A stretch of DNA of 48,978 nt from assembly GCA_902613755.1 (NCBI GenBank), contig CACMIH010000009.1, positions 1 to 48,978 of the forward strand, in the 5' to 3' direction. Positions 25,281-33,035 of this stretch are shown here, in pieces. The notes under the pieces are model-generated. The model ran no database searches. It was not told the origin of the DNA and saw only the letters and a program-made list of their open reading frames with translations. This stretch comes from an uncultured Pelagibacteraceae bacterium (GTDB taxonomy: Bacteria; Pseudomonadota; Alphaproteobacteria; Pelagibacterales; Pelagibacteraceae). How positions within the stretch are numbered: the stretch's first letter is position 1; each line of letters begins with the position of its first letter. Both the position numbers and the translations under genes were made by a program.

Positions 25281-25988
25281 ATGTTTGAATATTTAATTGC
25301 TTTTGGAGCAGGGCTTATAAGTTTTTTGTCTCCATGTGTGTTACCTTTAATACCTGGATATATTTCTTATATATCTGGTCAATCATTACAAGAAATACTA
25401 AATAAAAAAGAAATAAACTTTTTTCCGTTAATTTTATTTTGTTTAGGGTTCTCTACAGTTTTTGTTCTTTTAGGAGCATCTGCATCATTTTTAGGTCAAA
25501 CACTTTTACAAAATTCAGAAATATTAAGAATTGTAGCTGGAATAGTTATAATTATTTTTTCTCTTCAATTAATTGGAATAATCAATATTCCCTACTTAAA
25601 TTTTGAAAAAAGATTCGATGCAAAAGAATCAAGAAATATTCTTTTTCCATATGTAATCGGTGTTGCTTTTGGTTTTGGTTGGACACCATGCATTGGTCCA
25701 ATTTTAGGTTCAATTTTAGCTTTAGCATCTATTGAAGAAACTTTAACAAGGGCAGTCATATTATTAATTTTATACTCTTTAGGACTTGCAATTCCTTTTG
25801 TTTTATCAGGATATTTAATTCAAAGATTTTTATTATTTTCTAAGAACTTCAGGAAAAATATTAATTTAATATCAAAAATTGGTGGAATTATTCTATTGAT
25901 AACAGGTATTTTAATCTTAACCAATCAATTACAAGCGATTGGATTTTATATAATTGAAATCTTTCCTTTTATGCAAAAATTCGGATAA
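25281..25988 (+). CDS. ccdA: CcdA-type thiol-disulfide transmembrane protein
   Basis: This 235-residue protein has six membrane helices. The two redox cysteines lie in conserved settings: FLSPCVLPLIPGYISYISG in helix 1 and FGFGWTPCIGPILGSILAL in helix 4. CcdA passes electrons from cytoplasmic thioredoxin across the membrane to periplasmic thiols used in cytochrome c maturation. The ATG follows the ppc stop directly (TAAATG) with no gap. It could serve the cytochrome c at 7629, though no link beyond function is seen. Confidence 0.9.
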   Translation: MFEYLIAFGAGLISFLSPCVLPLIPGYISYISGQSLQEILNKKEINFFPLILFCLGFSTVFVLLGASASFLGQTLLQNSEILRIVAGIVIIIFSLQLIGIINIPYLNFEKRFDAKESRNILFPYVIGVAFGFGWTPCIGPILGSILALASIEETLTRAVILLILYSLGLAIPFVLSGYLIQRFLLFSKNFRKNINLISKIGGIILLITGILILTNQLQAIGFYIIEIFPFMQKFG

Positions 25989-25997
25989 AAGGTATTA

Positions 25998-26585
25998 ATG
26001 AAGATTTATCAAATAGATTCAAGTGCTAGAAAAAAAGGATCAACCTCACGTGCACTTGCTAAAAAACTTTTAGAGAAAATTAAAAAACCTGGAGATGAGG
26101 TTATTTATCGTGATTTGGATGATGAAATGTTTTTTGTAAGCGGACTTACAGAGTCGGGTATGAAAATTGACGAAAAAGATCAGACAGAGCACCACAAAAA
26201 AATGTTCGAACTTTCTGATAAATTAGTAAAGGAGTTAAAAGAAAGTGATGTGATTATAATTTCAGCTCCTATTTACAATTACGGTCCTCCCGCAACACTT
26301 AAAGCCTGGTCAGATTTAGCAGCTAGAATAGGGGAAACATTTAGATTTAAACCTAATGGGAGACGGGAAGGGTTATTAAAAAATAAACATGCTTATTTAG
26401 TAATAACCTCTGGAGGAACAAAATTAAATAGCTCAGAGGATTTCCTAACCCCTTGGTTAAAATTTATTCTTAATTTTTTTGGGATTGAAAAAGTAGATAT
26501 TATTAGTGCAGATCAAATGGCACTAGATTATGAAAAATCAATAAAAGAAGCTGAAGCACAAATAGAAAATTTATTTAAAGATTAA
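25998..26585 (+). CDS. FMN-dependent NADH:quinone/azo oxidoreductase (AzoR-like)
   Basis: This 195-residue flavodoxin-like protein starts KIYQIDSSARKKGSTSRALA, with the FMN phosphate loop. It then has IISAPIYNYGPPATLKAWSD and the SGGTKLNSSEDF loop, all typical of AzoR-type enzymes. It is expected to reduce quinones by two electrons, with a role in oxidative or quinone stress. It lies 9 bp after ccdA. Its 3' end overlaps the convergent dioxygenase gene by 11 bp. Azo reduction is the family name only; the natural substrate is probably a quinone. Confidence 0.85.
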   Translation: MKIYQIDSSARKKGSTSRALAKKLLEKIKKPGDEVIYRDLDDEMFFVSGLTESGMKIDEKDQTEHHKKMFELSDKLVKELKESDVIIISAPIYNYGPPATLKAWSDLAARIGETFRFKPNGRREGLLKNKHAYLVITSGGTKLNSSEDFLTPWLKFILNFFGIEKVDIISADQMALDYEKSIKEAEAQIENLFKD

Positions 26586-27678
26586 ATTTTCTTTTTAGGT
26601 GTCTTAGTTTACCCTCTGTACTATCATAATCAATGTAACAACCTTGTAAAAATCTCTCACCTTCTTTTGTTTCATAGGCCGTTCTTCCATGAAGAAGCCT
26701 GTGATTGTCCATCATCATTAAGTCTTTTGGCTCAAGTTTAAACTCAATTCTATATTTGTCTGAATTATACATTTCAGATATTTTTTTTCTCGCTTGATAG
26801 TAAAGATCTAATTTTTCTTTTTCTAAAATTGGAACATAGTCTAATCTGGGACTAAATCTTACTTGCTTGAAACTTTTATTATCATTTAATTCAATTAAAG
26901 GAGAAATTGTTTCTAGAATAACTTCTTTATCAATAAATCTAAATCTTACTTTTACCTCTGTTAATATCTTGTAAAATTCTGGGTATTCATTTTTTAAATC
27001 TTCAGTAACTTTATAACCATCTACCAGCGTTGATAACCCACCAGAAACTTTACTTTCAATACAATGTAAAAGCTGAATACATGGTACAGGATTTCTATAA
27101 GGATTATCTGTATGAGGTGCTAAAGCTAAAGATGTATAAGCAAGATCGTTAGGATCAGGTTTAGATTTTACGTCAAAATATTCACCAAAATTCGTTCTTC
27201 GAACACTTCCTATAGAATTTGCAAATTCTACGATATAATTTTTTGATGTTGGAATATTTTTTACTACAACAAATCCATATTTATAAAATGAAACAAGTAA
27301 ATCATGCATTTCTTTACTCTCATAAAAATTTTCCTGGTATTCGAAATTTTTAATATTTTTTAGAGTGGAGTCCCATTTAGTTTTTTCTATAGACTTGATT
27401 ACAATATCTTCTTTAGAAAACTCAGAAGCGATTTTATTTATTTCTAGTTTTGAATTAACACCGTCATTAAAATCAACTTCTAAATATTTTTCATTAATGT
27501 TGGCTTTATTTATTGAAACATCATTACTTAGAAAAGTAGGATCAAAAAGTCTTTGCTGAGTTCCTTTATCTAAATATTCTTCACCATTTGCTCTTTCACG
27601 TAACCAGAATGGGTGAATTTCTTTTTTTTCAGACCCATTATTAAAATAAACCTTGTTTTTAATTAGCTCAATTTTCAT
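26575..27678 (-). CDS. TauD/gamma-butyrobetaine-hydroxylase-like Fe(II)/2-oxoglutarate dioxygenase
   Basis: This 367-residue protein has an N-terminal GBBH-type domain (EIHPFWLRERANGEEYLD) and a TauD-type catalytic domain. The iron ligands appear as APHTDNPYRNPVP (His and Asp, about 187/189) and LLHGRTAYE (distal His, about 330), with an Arg for 2-oxoglutarate near GERFLQGCY. Known relatives hydroxylate gamma-butyrobetaine or trimethyllysine. The N-terminal zinc cysteines found in many BBOX proteins are absent here (RERANG instead of RDNC). It could hydroxylate a quaternary amine, but the substrate is open. Confidence 0.85.
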   Translation of the reverse strand: MKIELIKNKVYFNNGSEKKEIHPFWLRERANGEEYLDKGTQQRLFDPTFLSNDVSINKANINEKYLEVDFNDGVNSKLEINKIASEFSKEDIVIKSIEKTKWDSTLKNIKNFEYQENFYESKEMHDLLVSFYKYGFVVVKNIPTSKNYIVEFANSIGSVRRTNFGEYFDVKSKPDPNDLAYTSLALAPHTDNPYRNPVPCIQLLHCIESKVSGGLSTLVDGYKVTEDLKNEYPEFYKILTEVKVRFRFIDKEVILETISPLIELNDNKSFKQVRFSPRLDYVPILEKEKLDLYYQARKKISEMYNSDKYRIEFKLEPKDLMMMDNHRLLHGRTAYETKEGERFLQGCYIDYDSTEGKLRHLKRKFNL

Positions 27679-27745
27679 ACTACATAGCCAAGAATTATTT
27701 AAAATTTAACTTTAATCAACATAAATTAAATAGTAAGAGTTCTCT

Positions 27746-28552
27746 GTGAAAAAATTTGATACAAAAAAATATCCAATATATGCAAGCTTTTTAAATCAAC
27801 TTGCTAAAGATTTAACAAGATTTTATTACGCCAAGTTAGATAAACCATTCAAGATAACTAATAAGATGAAAGGTAAAGGTTATGACCCAGTAACTACATC
27901 TGACAAAGCATTTGAAAAATTTATAAGATCTAAAATTTCAAAAAAATTTCCAAATCACCAAATTATAGGTGAGGAGTATGGTCATAAAAACACTAAAAGT
28001 GAGTTTTCATGGGTAATTGACCCAATTGATGGAACCAGATCATATGTTGTAGGCAATCCTAGTTGGAGCAATTTAATCTCACTAAATTACAATGGAGAGC
28101 CAGTTTTAGGATTAGCAAATTTTCCTAAAATGAGAAAATATTATTTAAATGTAAACAAAAATACGGCGTATGTTTTTGAAAATAATAAAAAAAGAAAACT
28201 TAAAGTTAATAGTAAATTAAATTTTGTTAATGCAAAATTAGCTGCTGCTTTTCATAATCAATTAACTCTGAAGCAACAATCAAAAATTAAAAAATTTATT
28301 AAACGAATGCAATTTCCTTGTTTTGATGCATTGACATATTGCCAACTAGCAGAAGGTAGACTTGAAATGGTTTCACAATGTGCAAATAAAATTTGGGATA
28401 TTCATCCAATTATGCCTATAGTACGAGCAAGTGGTGCAATAGTAACGACATGGGCAAATAAAAATCCTGTGGTTGGAGGAAATATTATTGTTTCAAATAA
28501 TATTAGTAATCATAAAAAGATTTTAAAATTATTAAAACCATTAGCTGAATGA
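27746..28552 (+). CDS. Inositol-monophosphatase-family phosphatase (possible histidinol-phosphatase)
   Basis: This 268-residue protein shows the metal-binding motifs of the family: IIGEEYGH (about 73-80), WVIDPIDGTRSYVVGNP (about 89-105) and a C-terminal WDIHPIMPIVRASGA (about 218-232). The usual last motif is WDxAA or WDxAP; here WDIHP keeps the aspartate. Histidinol-phosphatases of the HisN type are close relatives and often carry DPIDGTRSF, so histidine synthesis is a likely role, with inositol or nucleotide phosphatase as alternatives. The start is GTG 27746. It overlaps the next gene by 4 bp. Confidence 0.85.
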   Translation: MKKFDTKKYPIYASFLNQLAKDLTRFYYAKLDKPFKITNKMKGKGYDPVTTSDKAFEKFIRSKISKKFPNHQIIGEEYGHKNTKSEFSWVIDPIDGTRSYVVGNPSWSNLISLNYNGEPVLGLANFPKMRKYYLNVNKNTAYVFENNKKRKLKVNSKLNFVNAKLAAAFHNQLTLKQQSKIKKFIKRMQFPCFDALTYCQLAEGRLEMVSQCANKIWDIHPIMPIVRASGAIVTTWANKNPVVGGNIIVSNNISNHKKILKLLKPLAE

Positions 28553-29112
28553 TATCTGAAAGAGCACAAGTAATTTTAGATTTCTGGTTTAAAGAAACTC
28601 CTTCTGAGATGCGTTTCAAAAAAGATGAAAAGTTTGATCAAAAAATTAAAGTTAATTTTTTAAAAGATTATGAGCTTGCTTGTCAAAATGAATATGATGA
28701 CTGGCAAGATAACCCTATGAGTTGTCTAGCGTTAGTTATTTTATTTGATCAATTTTCTAGAAATATGTTCAGAAATGATCAAAAATCTTTTGCTCAAGAT
28801 CAAAAAACTAGATTGATTGTAAATGATGCAGTTTATTCAGGTTATTTAGAAGCTATGAACGTCAATCAAAGACTATTTATGTTACTACCTTTAATTCATA
28901 GTGAAGAAATTAGTGATCATGAAATGGCTTATTACTTGTTAAATAAATATTTAAGAGAGCACGAAAGTTACAACGAAATAAAAAAATTTTGGCAAGATCA
29001 TACAAAAATAGTCAGACAATTTCATAGATATCCTCATAGAAATGAAATTTTAGGAAGAGAGTCTACAGAGGAAGAAATAGAATTTTTAAAAGGTCCAAAT
29101 TCATCTTGGTAA
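28549..29112 (+). CDS. DUF924 family protein
   Basis: This 187-residue helical protein begins ILDFWFKETPSEMRFKKDEK and contains LVILFDQFSRNMFRND, then QRLFMLLPLIHSE. These phrases define DUF924, a TPR-like family of unknown function common in Proteobacteria. It overlaps the phosphatase by 4 bp (ATGA) and lies 1 bp before the DUF952 gene, suggesting one message. No catalytic motif is visible. Confidence 0.82.
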   Translation: MISERAQVILDFWFKETPSEMRFKKDEKFDQKIKVNFLKDYELACQNEYDDWQDNPMSCLALVILFDQFSRNMFRNDQKSFAQDQKTRLIVNDAVYSGYLEAMNVNQRLFMLLPLIHSEEISDHEMAYYLLNKYLREHESYNEIKKFWQDHTKIVRQFHRYPHRNEILGRESTEEEIEFLKGPNSSW

Positions 29113-29113
29113 A

Positions 29114-29485
29114 ATGAATTTAGAATTTATTTTTAAAGTTATTGACAAAGATGAATGGCAGAAAGCCAAAAAATCAGGTGAATATGGCGGGTCAGAAAAA
29201 GATCTTAAAGACGGATATATTCATTTTTCAGAAGAGGATCAAGTAAAGGAAACTTTAAACAAACATTACCCCAAAAAGGAAAATTTAGTTTTATTAAGAG
29301 TAAACGCTTTTAAGCTTGAACATTTATTATGGGAACAAGCATCAAATGGAGACATGTATCCTCATTTATATTCACCTTTAGATACCAGCACGGTTGTAAA
29401 CGAATATGAGTTAACATTAAATGAGGATGGAAGTCATGAGCTTCCAGAGATATTAAAAAAATATCAGTTTAGTCGGCCAAGGTAA
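29114..29485 (+). CDS. DUF952 family protein
   Basis: This 123-residue protein opens FIFKVIDKDEWQKAKKSGEY, then KDGYIHFSEEDQVKETLNKH and LLWEQASNGDMYPHLYSPLD. This pattern matches DUF952, whose fold resembles RNA 2'-phosphotransferase-like domains. Function is unknown. The 3' end overlaps the convergent SMR gene by 22 bp. Confidence 0.8.
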   Translation: MNLEFIFKVIDKDEWQKAKKSGEYGGSEKDLKDGYIHFSEEDQVKETLNKHYPKKENLVLLRVNAFKLEHLLWEQASNGDMYPHLYSPLDTSTVVNEYELTLNEDGSHELPEILKKYQFSRPR

Positions 29486-29799
29486 TTAACCATTACTACA
29501 CCAATAATAATAAGAATAATTCCAATAGTTCCATAAATATTAGGCACTTGGTTAAATTTTAAAACAGCGAAAAGAACAACACCCGTAACTGTCAAACCAC
29601 TGTAAGTAGAGTAGGCAAATCCAACTGGAAGAGCTGACATAGCCTTTGCAATTGAAAACATGGTGATACACATAAACAAAATGCATAAAACAGATGGCGT
29701 TAATTTAGTAAATCCCTCAGAAATTTTAGCAAAACTATTCGAAGCAATACCAAAAATAATTCCATTAGCCAAAAACAAATATCCAAACAAAGGTTTCAT
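29464..29799 (-). CDS. SMR-fold membrane protein lacking the SMR glutamate (copy 2)
   Basis: This 111-residue protein has four membrane helices that align without gaps to EmrE from YLFL to the end. The ISEGFT, LPVGFAY and GVVMVNYLG segments are shared. The position of the essential EmrE Glu14 is Gly17 here, and the Trp63 position is Tyr66. Canonical proton-drug antiport is therefore unlikely. It is a paralogue of the protein at 30032-30364 (both have G17 and SNSFAK) and is separated from it by a DUF2798 gene. The pair may form a heterodimer. Confidence 0.75.
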   Translation of the reverse strand: MKPLFGYLFLANGIIFGIASNSFAKISEGFTKLTPSVLCILFMCITMFSIAKAMSALPVGFAYSTYSGLTVTGVVLFAVLKFNQVPNIYGTIGIILIIIGVVMVNYLGRLN

Positions 29800-29801
29800 G
29801 A

Positions 29802-30029
29802 TTATTCTTTTGATGCAATTTTATTTACCAAAGGTCTCATTATTGGAGCCATTGTAAAGGCAGCAATTAATGCAACTGGAAATGCAAACATCCAAGAATA
29901 AAACCATCTACTTATAAAGCCATCTGTAACTCCAGTGTTTACAGCAACTACAACACCACTCATAATTACACTCATGCTAAAGGACATAAAAATCATGAAT
30001 AAAGGTTGAGCATATTTTTTTGAAATCAT
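29802..30029 (-). CDS. DUF2798 family membrane protein
   Basis: This 75-residue protein has two membrane helices: PLFMIFMSFSMSVIMSGVVV and WMFAFPVALIAAFTMAPIM. A short loop (NTGVTDGFISRWFYS) lies between them. These features fit DUF2798, a small family without known function. It sits between two SMR-fold genes with 2-bp gaps on either side, so it is very likely co-translated and may form a complex with them. Confidence 0.75.
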   Translation of the reverse strand: MISKKYAQPLFMIFMSFSMSVIMSGVVVAVNTGVTDGFISRWFYSWMFAFPVALIAAFTMAPIMRPLVNKIASKE

Positions 30030-30031
30030 AA

Positions 30032-30364
30032 TTAATTATTACCTAACAGGTTAACCATCAAAACACCAACAATAATAAAAGCTAAACCAATCAATGAATA
30101 TAAATTGGGTACTTGATTAAATCTAATTATACCCACAACAACAGTTGCTATAATTGTTAATCCTGCAAAAGAAGCATAAGTAATTCCCATGGGAATATTT
30201 TTCATTACTAGAGATAGAGCATACATACACAACACAATAGTTATTGCGGTGATTATACTTGGAATTAGAAGGGTAAAGCCTTCAGCACTCTTTGCAAAAC
30301 TATTTGAGGTAACTCCCAAGAAAACAGCTATACCTAGAAATAAATAAGATGTGGCAAGACTCAT
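30032..30364 (-). CDS. SMR-fold membrane protein lacking the SMR glutamate (copy 1)
   Basis: This 110-residue protein has four membrane helices and aligns without gaps to EmrE. KSAEGFT, NIPMGITYASFAG and GVLMVNLLG mark the fold. The position of EmrE Glu14, needed for proton and drug binding, is Gly17, and Trp63 is replaced by Phe66. Tyr60 and Pro55 equivalents are kept. It is a paralogue of the protein at 29464-29799, with a DUF2798 gene between. Transport of some other solute, or a non-transport role, is possible. Confidence 0.75.
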   Translation of the reverse strand: MSLATSYLFLGIAVFLGVTSNSFAKSAEGFTLLIPSIITAITIVLCMYALSLVMKNIPMGITYASFAGLTIIATVVVGIIRFNQVPNLYSLIGLAFIIVGVLMVNLLGNN

Positions 30365-30402
30365 TTAATGATCTTAAATGAAATCTCGCCAAATATATAT
30401 AA

Positions 30403-30723
30403 TTATTTTGGCATTGGAGTAGCGCCAGTTTCTAAACTTATAATTTTTCCATTATTGTATTTATAAACTGCCATTACAGCCTCTACATTTCCATCATCAA
30501 AAGTAACAAATGAATGATGAATACCAACTTCATCATTTTCATAAACAACTCTAACTTTATCTTGATTAATGTCTCCACTCATTGCCCATTTGATTACATC
30601 ACCTTTGCCCAAAACATTTCCTGATTTATGCATTGTGAATTTAAAATCATCATGTAACAACTCATTCATCACTGCTTCATCTTTATTTTTTATTGCAGCA
30701 CTATATTTTTCTAATATAGACAT
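30403..30723 (-). CDS. SnoaL-like/NTF2-fold small protein
   Basis: This 106-residue protein starts ILEKYSAAIKNKDEAVMNEL and continues HDDFKFTMHKSG, then a beta-rich part that ends NNGKIISLETGATPMPK. This is the usual cone-shaped NTF2/SnoaL layout. Such proteins are small isomerases, hydrolases or binding proteins; no specific activity can be read. AAGGGA lies a few bases before the ATG. It lies within a one-strand run of ten small genes. Confidence 0.65.
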   Translation of the reverse strand: MSILEKYSAAIKNKDEAVMNELLHDDFKFTMHKSGNVLGKGDVIKWAMSGDINQDKVRVVYENDEVGIHHSFVTFDDGNVEAVMAVYKYNNGKIISLETGATPMPK

Positions 30724-30738
30724 ATTATCCCTTTCTAT

Positions 30739-31062
30739 TTACTCACCTGGTTTTTTAAATTTTTTTCCAGCATCTGCAGCTTTATTAAAAGTTTTATTGT
30801 AATCAAAAACTTCATGGATCATAATGTCTTCCATTAAACCTGCATTCATAATTGCAACTTTCATCCCAAGCACACTTTCATAATCCCCTTCAATAACATT
30901 GATTACGTCAAATCTTCCTCGAACCCATTCATAACTATGAAATTTAACTCCTACTGTTTCGCAAATAGTCTTAATTGCAACACCTCTATCTGCATTAGGA
31001 TCACTTTGCATTCTTTTGGCAAGATCACGACTGATTTTACCTATAATATAAAATTTAGACAT
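30739..31062 (-). CDS. GYD-like ferredoxin-fold protein
   Basis: This 107-residue protein begins at ATG 31062, which overlaps the stop of the upstream cupin gene (TAATG). A longer frame to 31074 adds four codons inside that gene. The sequence FYIIGKISRDLAKRMQSDPN, then VKFHSYEWVRGRFDVINVIE, resembles the GYD domain, a dimeric alpha/beta-barrel fold. No catalytic site is evident. Function unknown. Confidence 0.65.
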   Translation of the reverse strand: MSKFYIIGKISRDLAKRMQSDPNADRGVAIKTICETVGVKFHSYEWVRGRFDVINVIEGDYESVLGMKVAIMNAGLMEDIMIHEVFDYNKTFNKAADAGKKFKKPGE

Positions 31063-31412
31063 TATTCGCCCCACATTCCATGAAACTCATATACTACTGC
31101 TGGCTTATCTCCCACAACCCATCCGTCATGTCCAGGTTGGATTGAATATGCATCTCCAGCTTTATAAGTTATTTCAGTTCCATCATTATGTTTTGCACAA
31201 ACAGCTCCAGAAATTATAATTCCTAGATGCGTTGCTTGACAGCTATCACCACCAACTGTTGGCTTTATATCTTTTGACCATTGCCAACCAGGTTGCAAAG
31301 TAAGCTTCATTAATCTTTGGTTTCCAACTTTAACAGCCTCAATTTTAGCATTATTAAAATTATCATTTACTTCATCTGCTTTAGCAAAACTTTTTACTTC
31401 TATTCCAGCCAT
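31062..31412 (-). CDS. Cupin-like protein (cytoplasmic)
   Basis: This 116-residue protein is preceded by AGGAGG at 4-5 bases. The pattern TLQPGWQWSKDIKPTVGG, then THLGIIISGAVCAKHNDG, TYKAGDAYSIQPGHDGWVVG and VVYEFHGMW, is that of a single cupin barrel. The usual HxH metal pair is reduced to one histidine in motif 1. It may bind a small ligand rather than act as a metal enzyme. It is the fourth of a block of small-protein genes upstream of the GYD-like gene. Confidence 0.7.
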   Translation of the reverse strand: MAGIEVKSFAKADEVNDNFNNAKIEAVKVGNQRLMKLTLQPGWQWSKDIKPTVGGDSCQATHLGIIISGAVCAKHNDGTEITYKAGDAYSIQPGHDGWVVGDKPAVVYEFHGMWGE

Positions 31413-31485
31413 TTTTCCTCCTTGTTACTAATGATTTAGTTACCAAGTCTAGCAGAGATTGGTCAGTATGTGTAGCCTCAGCTTT

Positions 31486-31770
31486 CTATTTAACCTTAGT
31501 TAAATCGTATATTGAGTAACTATCTAACACTTCATCCATTATTGGCTTTGATACCTCTGTACCTTCTATAAACTTATGAAGTGCAGCTTCATCAGTACAA
31601 AATATTTTAAACATTACAGTACTTTTGTCTGGAGTTACAGTTCCAATTGTTTTTTCAACCACAGCAACTTTAGCCCTTTCAGCAAGTCCTTCAGGAGATT
31701 GCATAAATCCCATGAATTTCTCAAAAGTACCTTCTTTTAACTTTGCTACCACTAGCATTTCTTTTTCCAT
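31486..31770 (-). CDS. Small dimeric alpha/beta-barrel-like protein
   Basis: This 94-residue protein has a strong ribosome-binding site (AGGAGG). The MLVVAKLKEGTFEKFMGFMQ start, then TPDKSTVMFKIFCTDEAALH, suggests the ferredoxin-like fold seen in antibiotic-monooxygenase and YCII/GYD-like proteins. I cannot assign a family with confidence. It neighbours another small protein with a similar layout (31788-32078). A 73-bp gap to the next gene holds only its ribosome-binding site and no obvious terminator. Confidence 0.55.
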   Translation of the reverse strand: MEKEMLVVAKLKEGTFEKFMGFMQSPEGLAERAKVAVVEKTIGTVTPDKSTVMFKIFCTDEAALHKFIEGTEVSKPIMDEVLDSYSIYDLTKVK

Positions 31771-31787
31771 TTTTTCCTCCTATTTTA

Positions 31788-32078
31788 TTATCCTGAAAAA
31801 TTTTCCATAAAGTCTCCATCCATGGGAGTGATTTTTGCAGAATCTAAATCAACCCCAGCTGCAGCTCTTGCAGCGTGAAGTTCTTTATCATTTTTAAATG
31901 CCTCAAACCCCTGCATAGTTGCATATTTTACAATTACTGTAAATTTTGAAGCATCTTCTTTTGATACACCAGCAAAAATAATGGTTGCACCAAATTCTTT
32001 AATTTTTTCAGCATTATCTTTAACCATATCTCTCCATGCTGAAAACGATTTTATATTTTCCTCTATTTTTATAATCAT
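31788..32078 (-). CDS. Small dimeric alpha/beta-barrel-like protein
   Basis: This 96-residue protein starts MIIKIEENIKSFSAWRDMVK. The middle reads ATIIFAGVSKEDASKFTVIV, then FEAFKNDKELHAARAAAGVD. The beta-alpha-beta pattern and size fit a ferredoxin-like small protein. It is preceded by GGAGG and lies 3 bp after the secreted protein gene, so co-translation is likely. Function unknown. Confidence 0.55.
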   Translation of the reverse strand: MIIKIEENIKSFSAWRDMVKDNAEKIKEFGATIIFAGVSKEDASKFTVIVKYATMQGFEAFKNDKELHAARAAAGVDLDSAKITPMDGDFMENFSG

Positions 32079-32081
32079 ATT

Positions 32082-32468
32082 TTATCCTCCATAAATTGTT
32101 TTCGAAGTTTCCTCTACTTTTTCTTTACCATTTGGAATTAATTTGAAAATAAATGCATAACAATTATCCATTAAAGTTTTTTGATAAGGTTTACCAAACA
32201 TTTCATCAACAGTAGAATTTATACTTGAATTTATTTTATCCTCTAAAACACCCTCATTTGTAAGAAATTCTCTAGTAACCTTTGCTGCAGCCAAACTATT
32301 TTCTTTGTAAGCCAAATCTCCATTTGGAAGCTCACCTTGTTTAATAAATTGAGTAGATGTAAAAATTCCTGCACATTTTAAAGAATCGGATATTTCTTTA
32401 TTACTTATTTCTGCATGTGAAGTTGCTGTTAGCAAAATCAATAAAAACGTAAAAATTATTTTTTTCAT
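32082..32468 (-). CDS. Secreted protein of unknown function
   Basis: This 128-residue protein has a clear signal peptide (about 1-19, LLTATSHA). The mature part is mostly helical, with two cysteines (SLKCAGIF and DNCYAFIF) that could form one disulfide. I do not recognise a family. It is encoded 11 bp after a secreted cupin gene and immediately before the first of two ferredoxin-like proteins. Confidence 0.65.
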   Translation of the reverse strand: MKKIIFTFLLILLTATSHAEISNKEISDSLKCAGIFTSTQFIKQGELPNGDLAYKENSLAAAKVTREFLTNEGVLEDKINSSINSTVDEMFGKPYQKTLMDNCYAFIFKLIPNGKEKVEETSKTIYGG

Positions 32469-32479
32469 TTTGTCTCTTT

Positions 32480-32878
32480 CTATTTTACTGGTGTCATAAT
32501 TTTTTGACCTTCAACTCCTATTGCGACAACAATTGCTTTAACCGGTACATTTCCAATATTTTTTGATTCATGAACTACACCCACATCTTCTACAAATGCA
32601 TCTCCAGCTTTATAGTTATAACTTTTACCACCTTGGGTAAGTTCAATCTCTCCTTGTTGGATCATTATTAACACTGGAAAGGAGTGAGTATGAGCAACAA
32701 CTGGACTTCCTACAGGTACAGTAAATTCAAAAGCTGTTATCATCGCTTTACCTGAGGGGTATACTATTTCCTTACCCATACCAGTCTCACTGGTAGATAT
32801 AATTCTCTTCACATGTCCATCTGCTAAAGAATAATTTGAAATCGTTAAAAACATCATAACAAACAAAATTTTTCTCAT
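32480..32878 (-). CDS. Secreted cupin protein
   Basis: This 132-residue protein starts with a signal peptide (about 1-19, ending YSLA) and is preceded by GGAG. A single cupin barrel follows with metal ligands: VVAHTHSFPVLIMIQQGEIE (HxH and Glu) and GVVHESKNIG (second-motif His). That set can hold a divalent metal. It is the first gene of the ten-gene block and is transcribed away from the 33036 gene. The spacer of 157 bp between them should hold both promoters. Confidence 0.8.
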   Translation of the reverse strand: MRKILFVMMFLTISNYSLADGHVKRIISTSETGMGKEIVYPSGKAMITAFEFTVPVGSPVVAHTHSFPVLIMIQQGEIELTQGGKSYNYKAGDAFVEDVGVVHESKNIGNVPVKAIVVAIGVEGQKIMTPVK

Positions 32879-33035
32879 TATTACTCCTATAAATTATTTC
32901 AATTTATCCAACAGTCTTTCATAATTGTTTAGAAGTCTCTTGTGTTTATAGCGCGCGACAGTTATGCAATTTTAGAAGGTAAAAAATCTTGATTATGCTG
33001 TTTTATTTAACATAAATATTTGATAATAAATAATT
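32879..33035. promoter_or_regulatory. Divergent promoter region of the small-protein block
   Basis: This 157-bp spacer between divergent genes is long for this genome. A short GC patch, AGCGCGCGACA (about 32950-32960), stands out against AT-rich flanks. AT-rich stretches near each end could hold -10 elements, but I cannot place promoters with certainty. No hairpin or gene is obvious. Confidence 0.4.
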
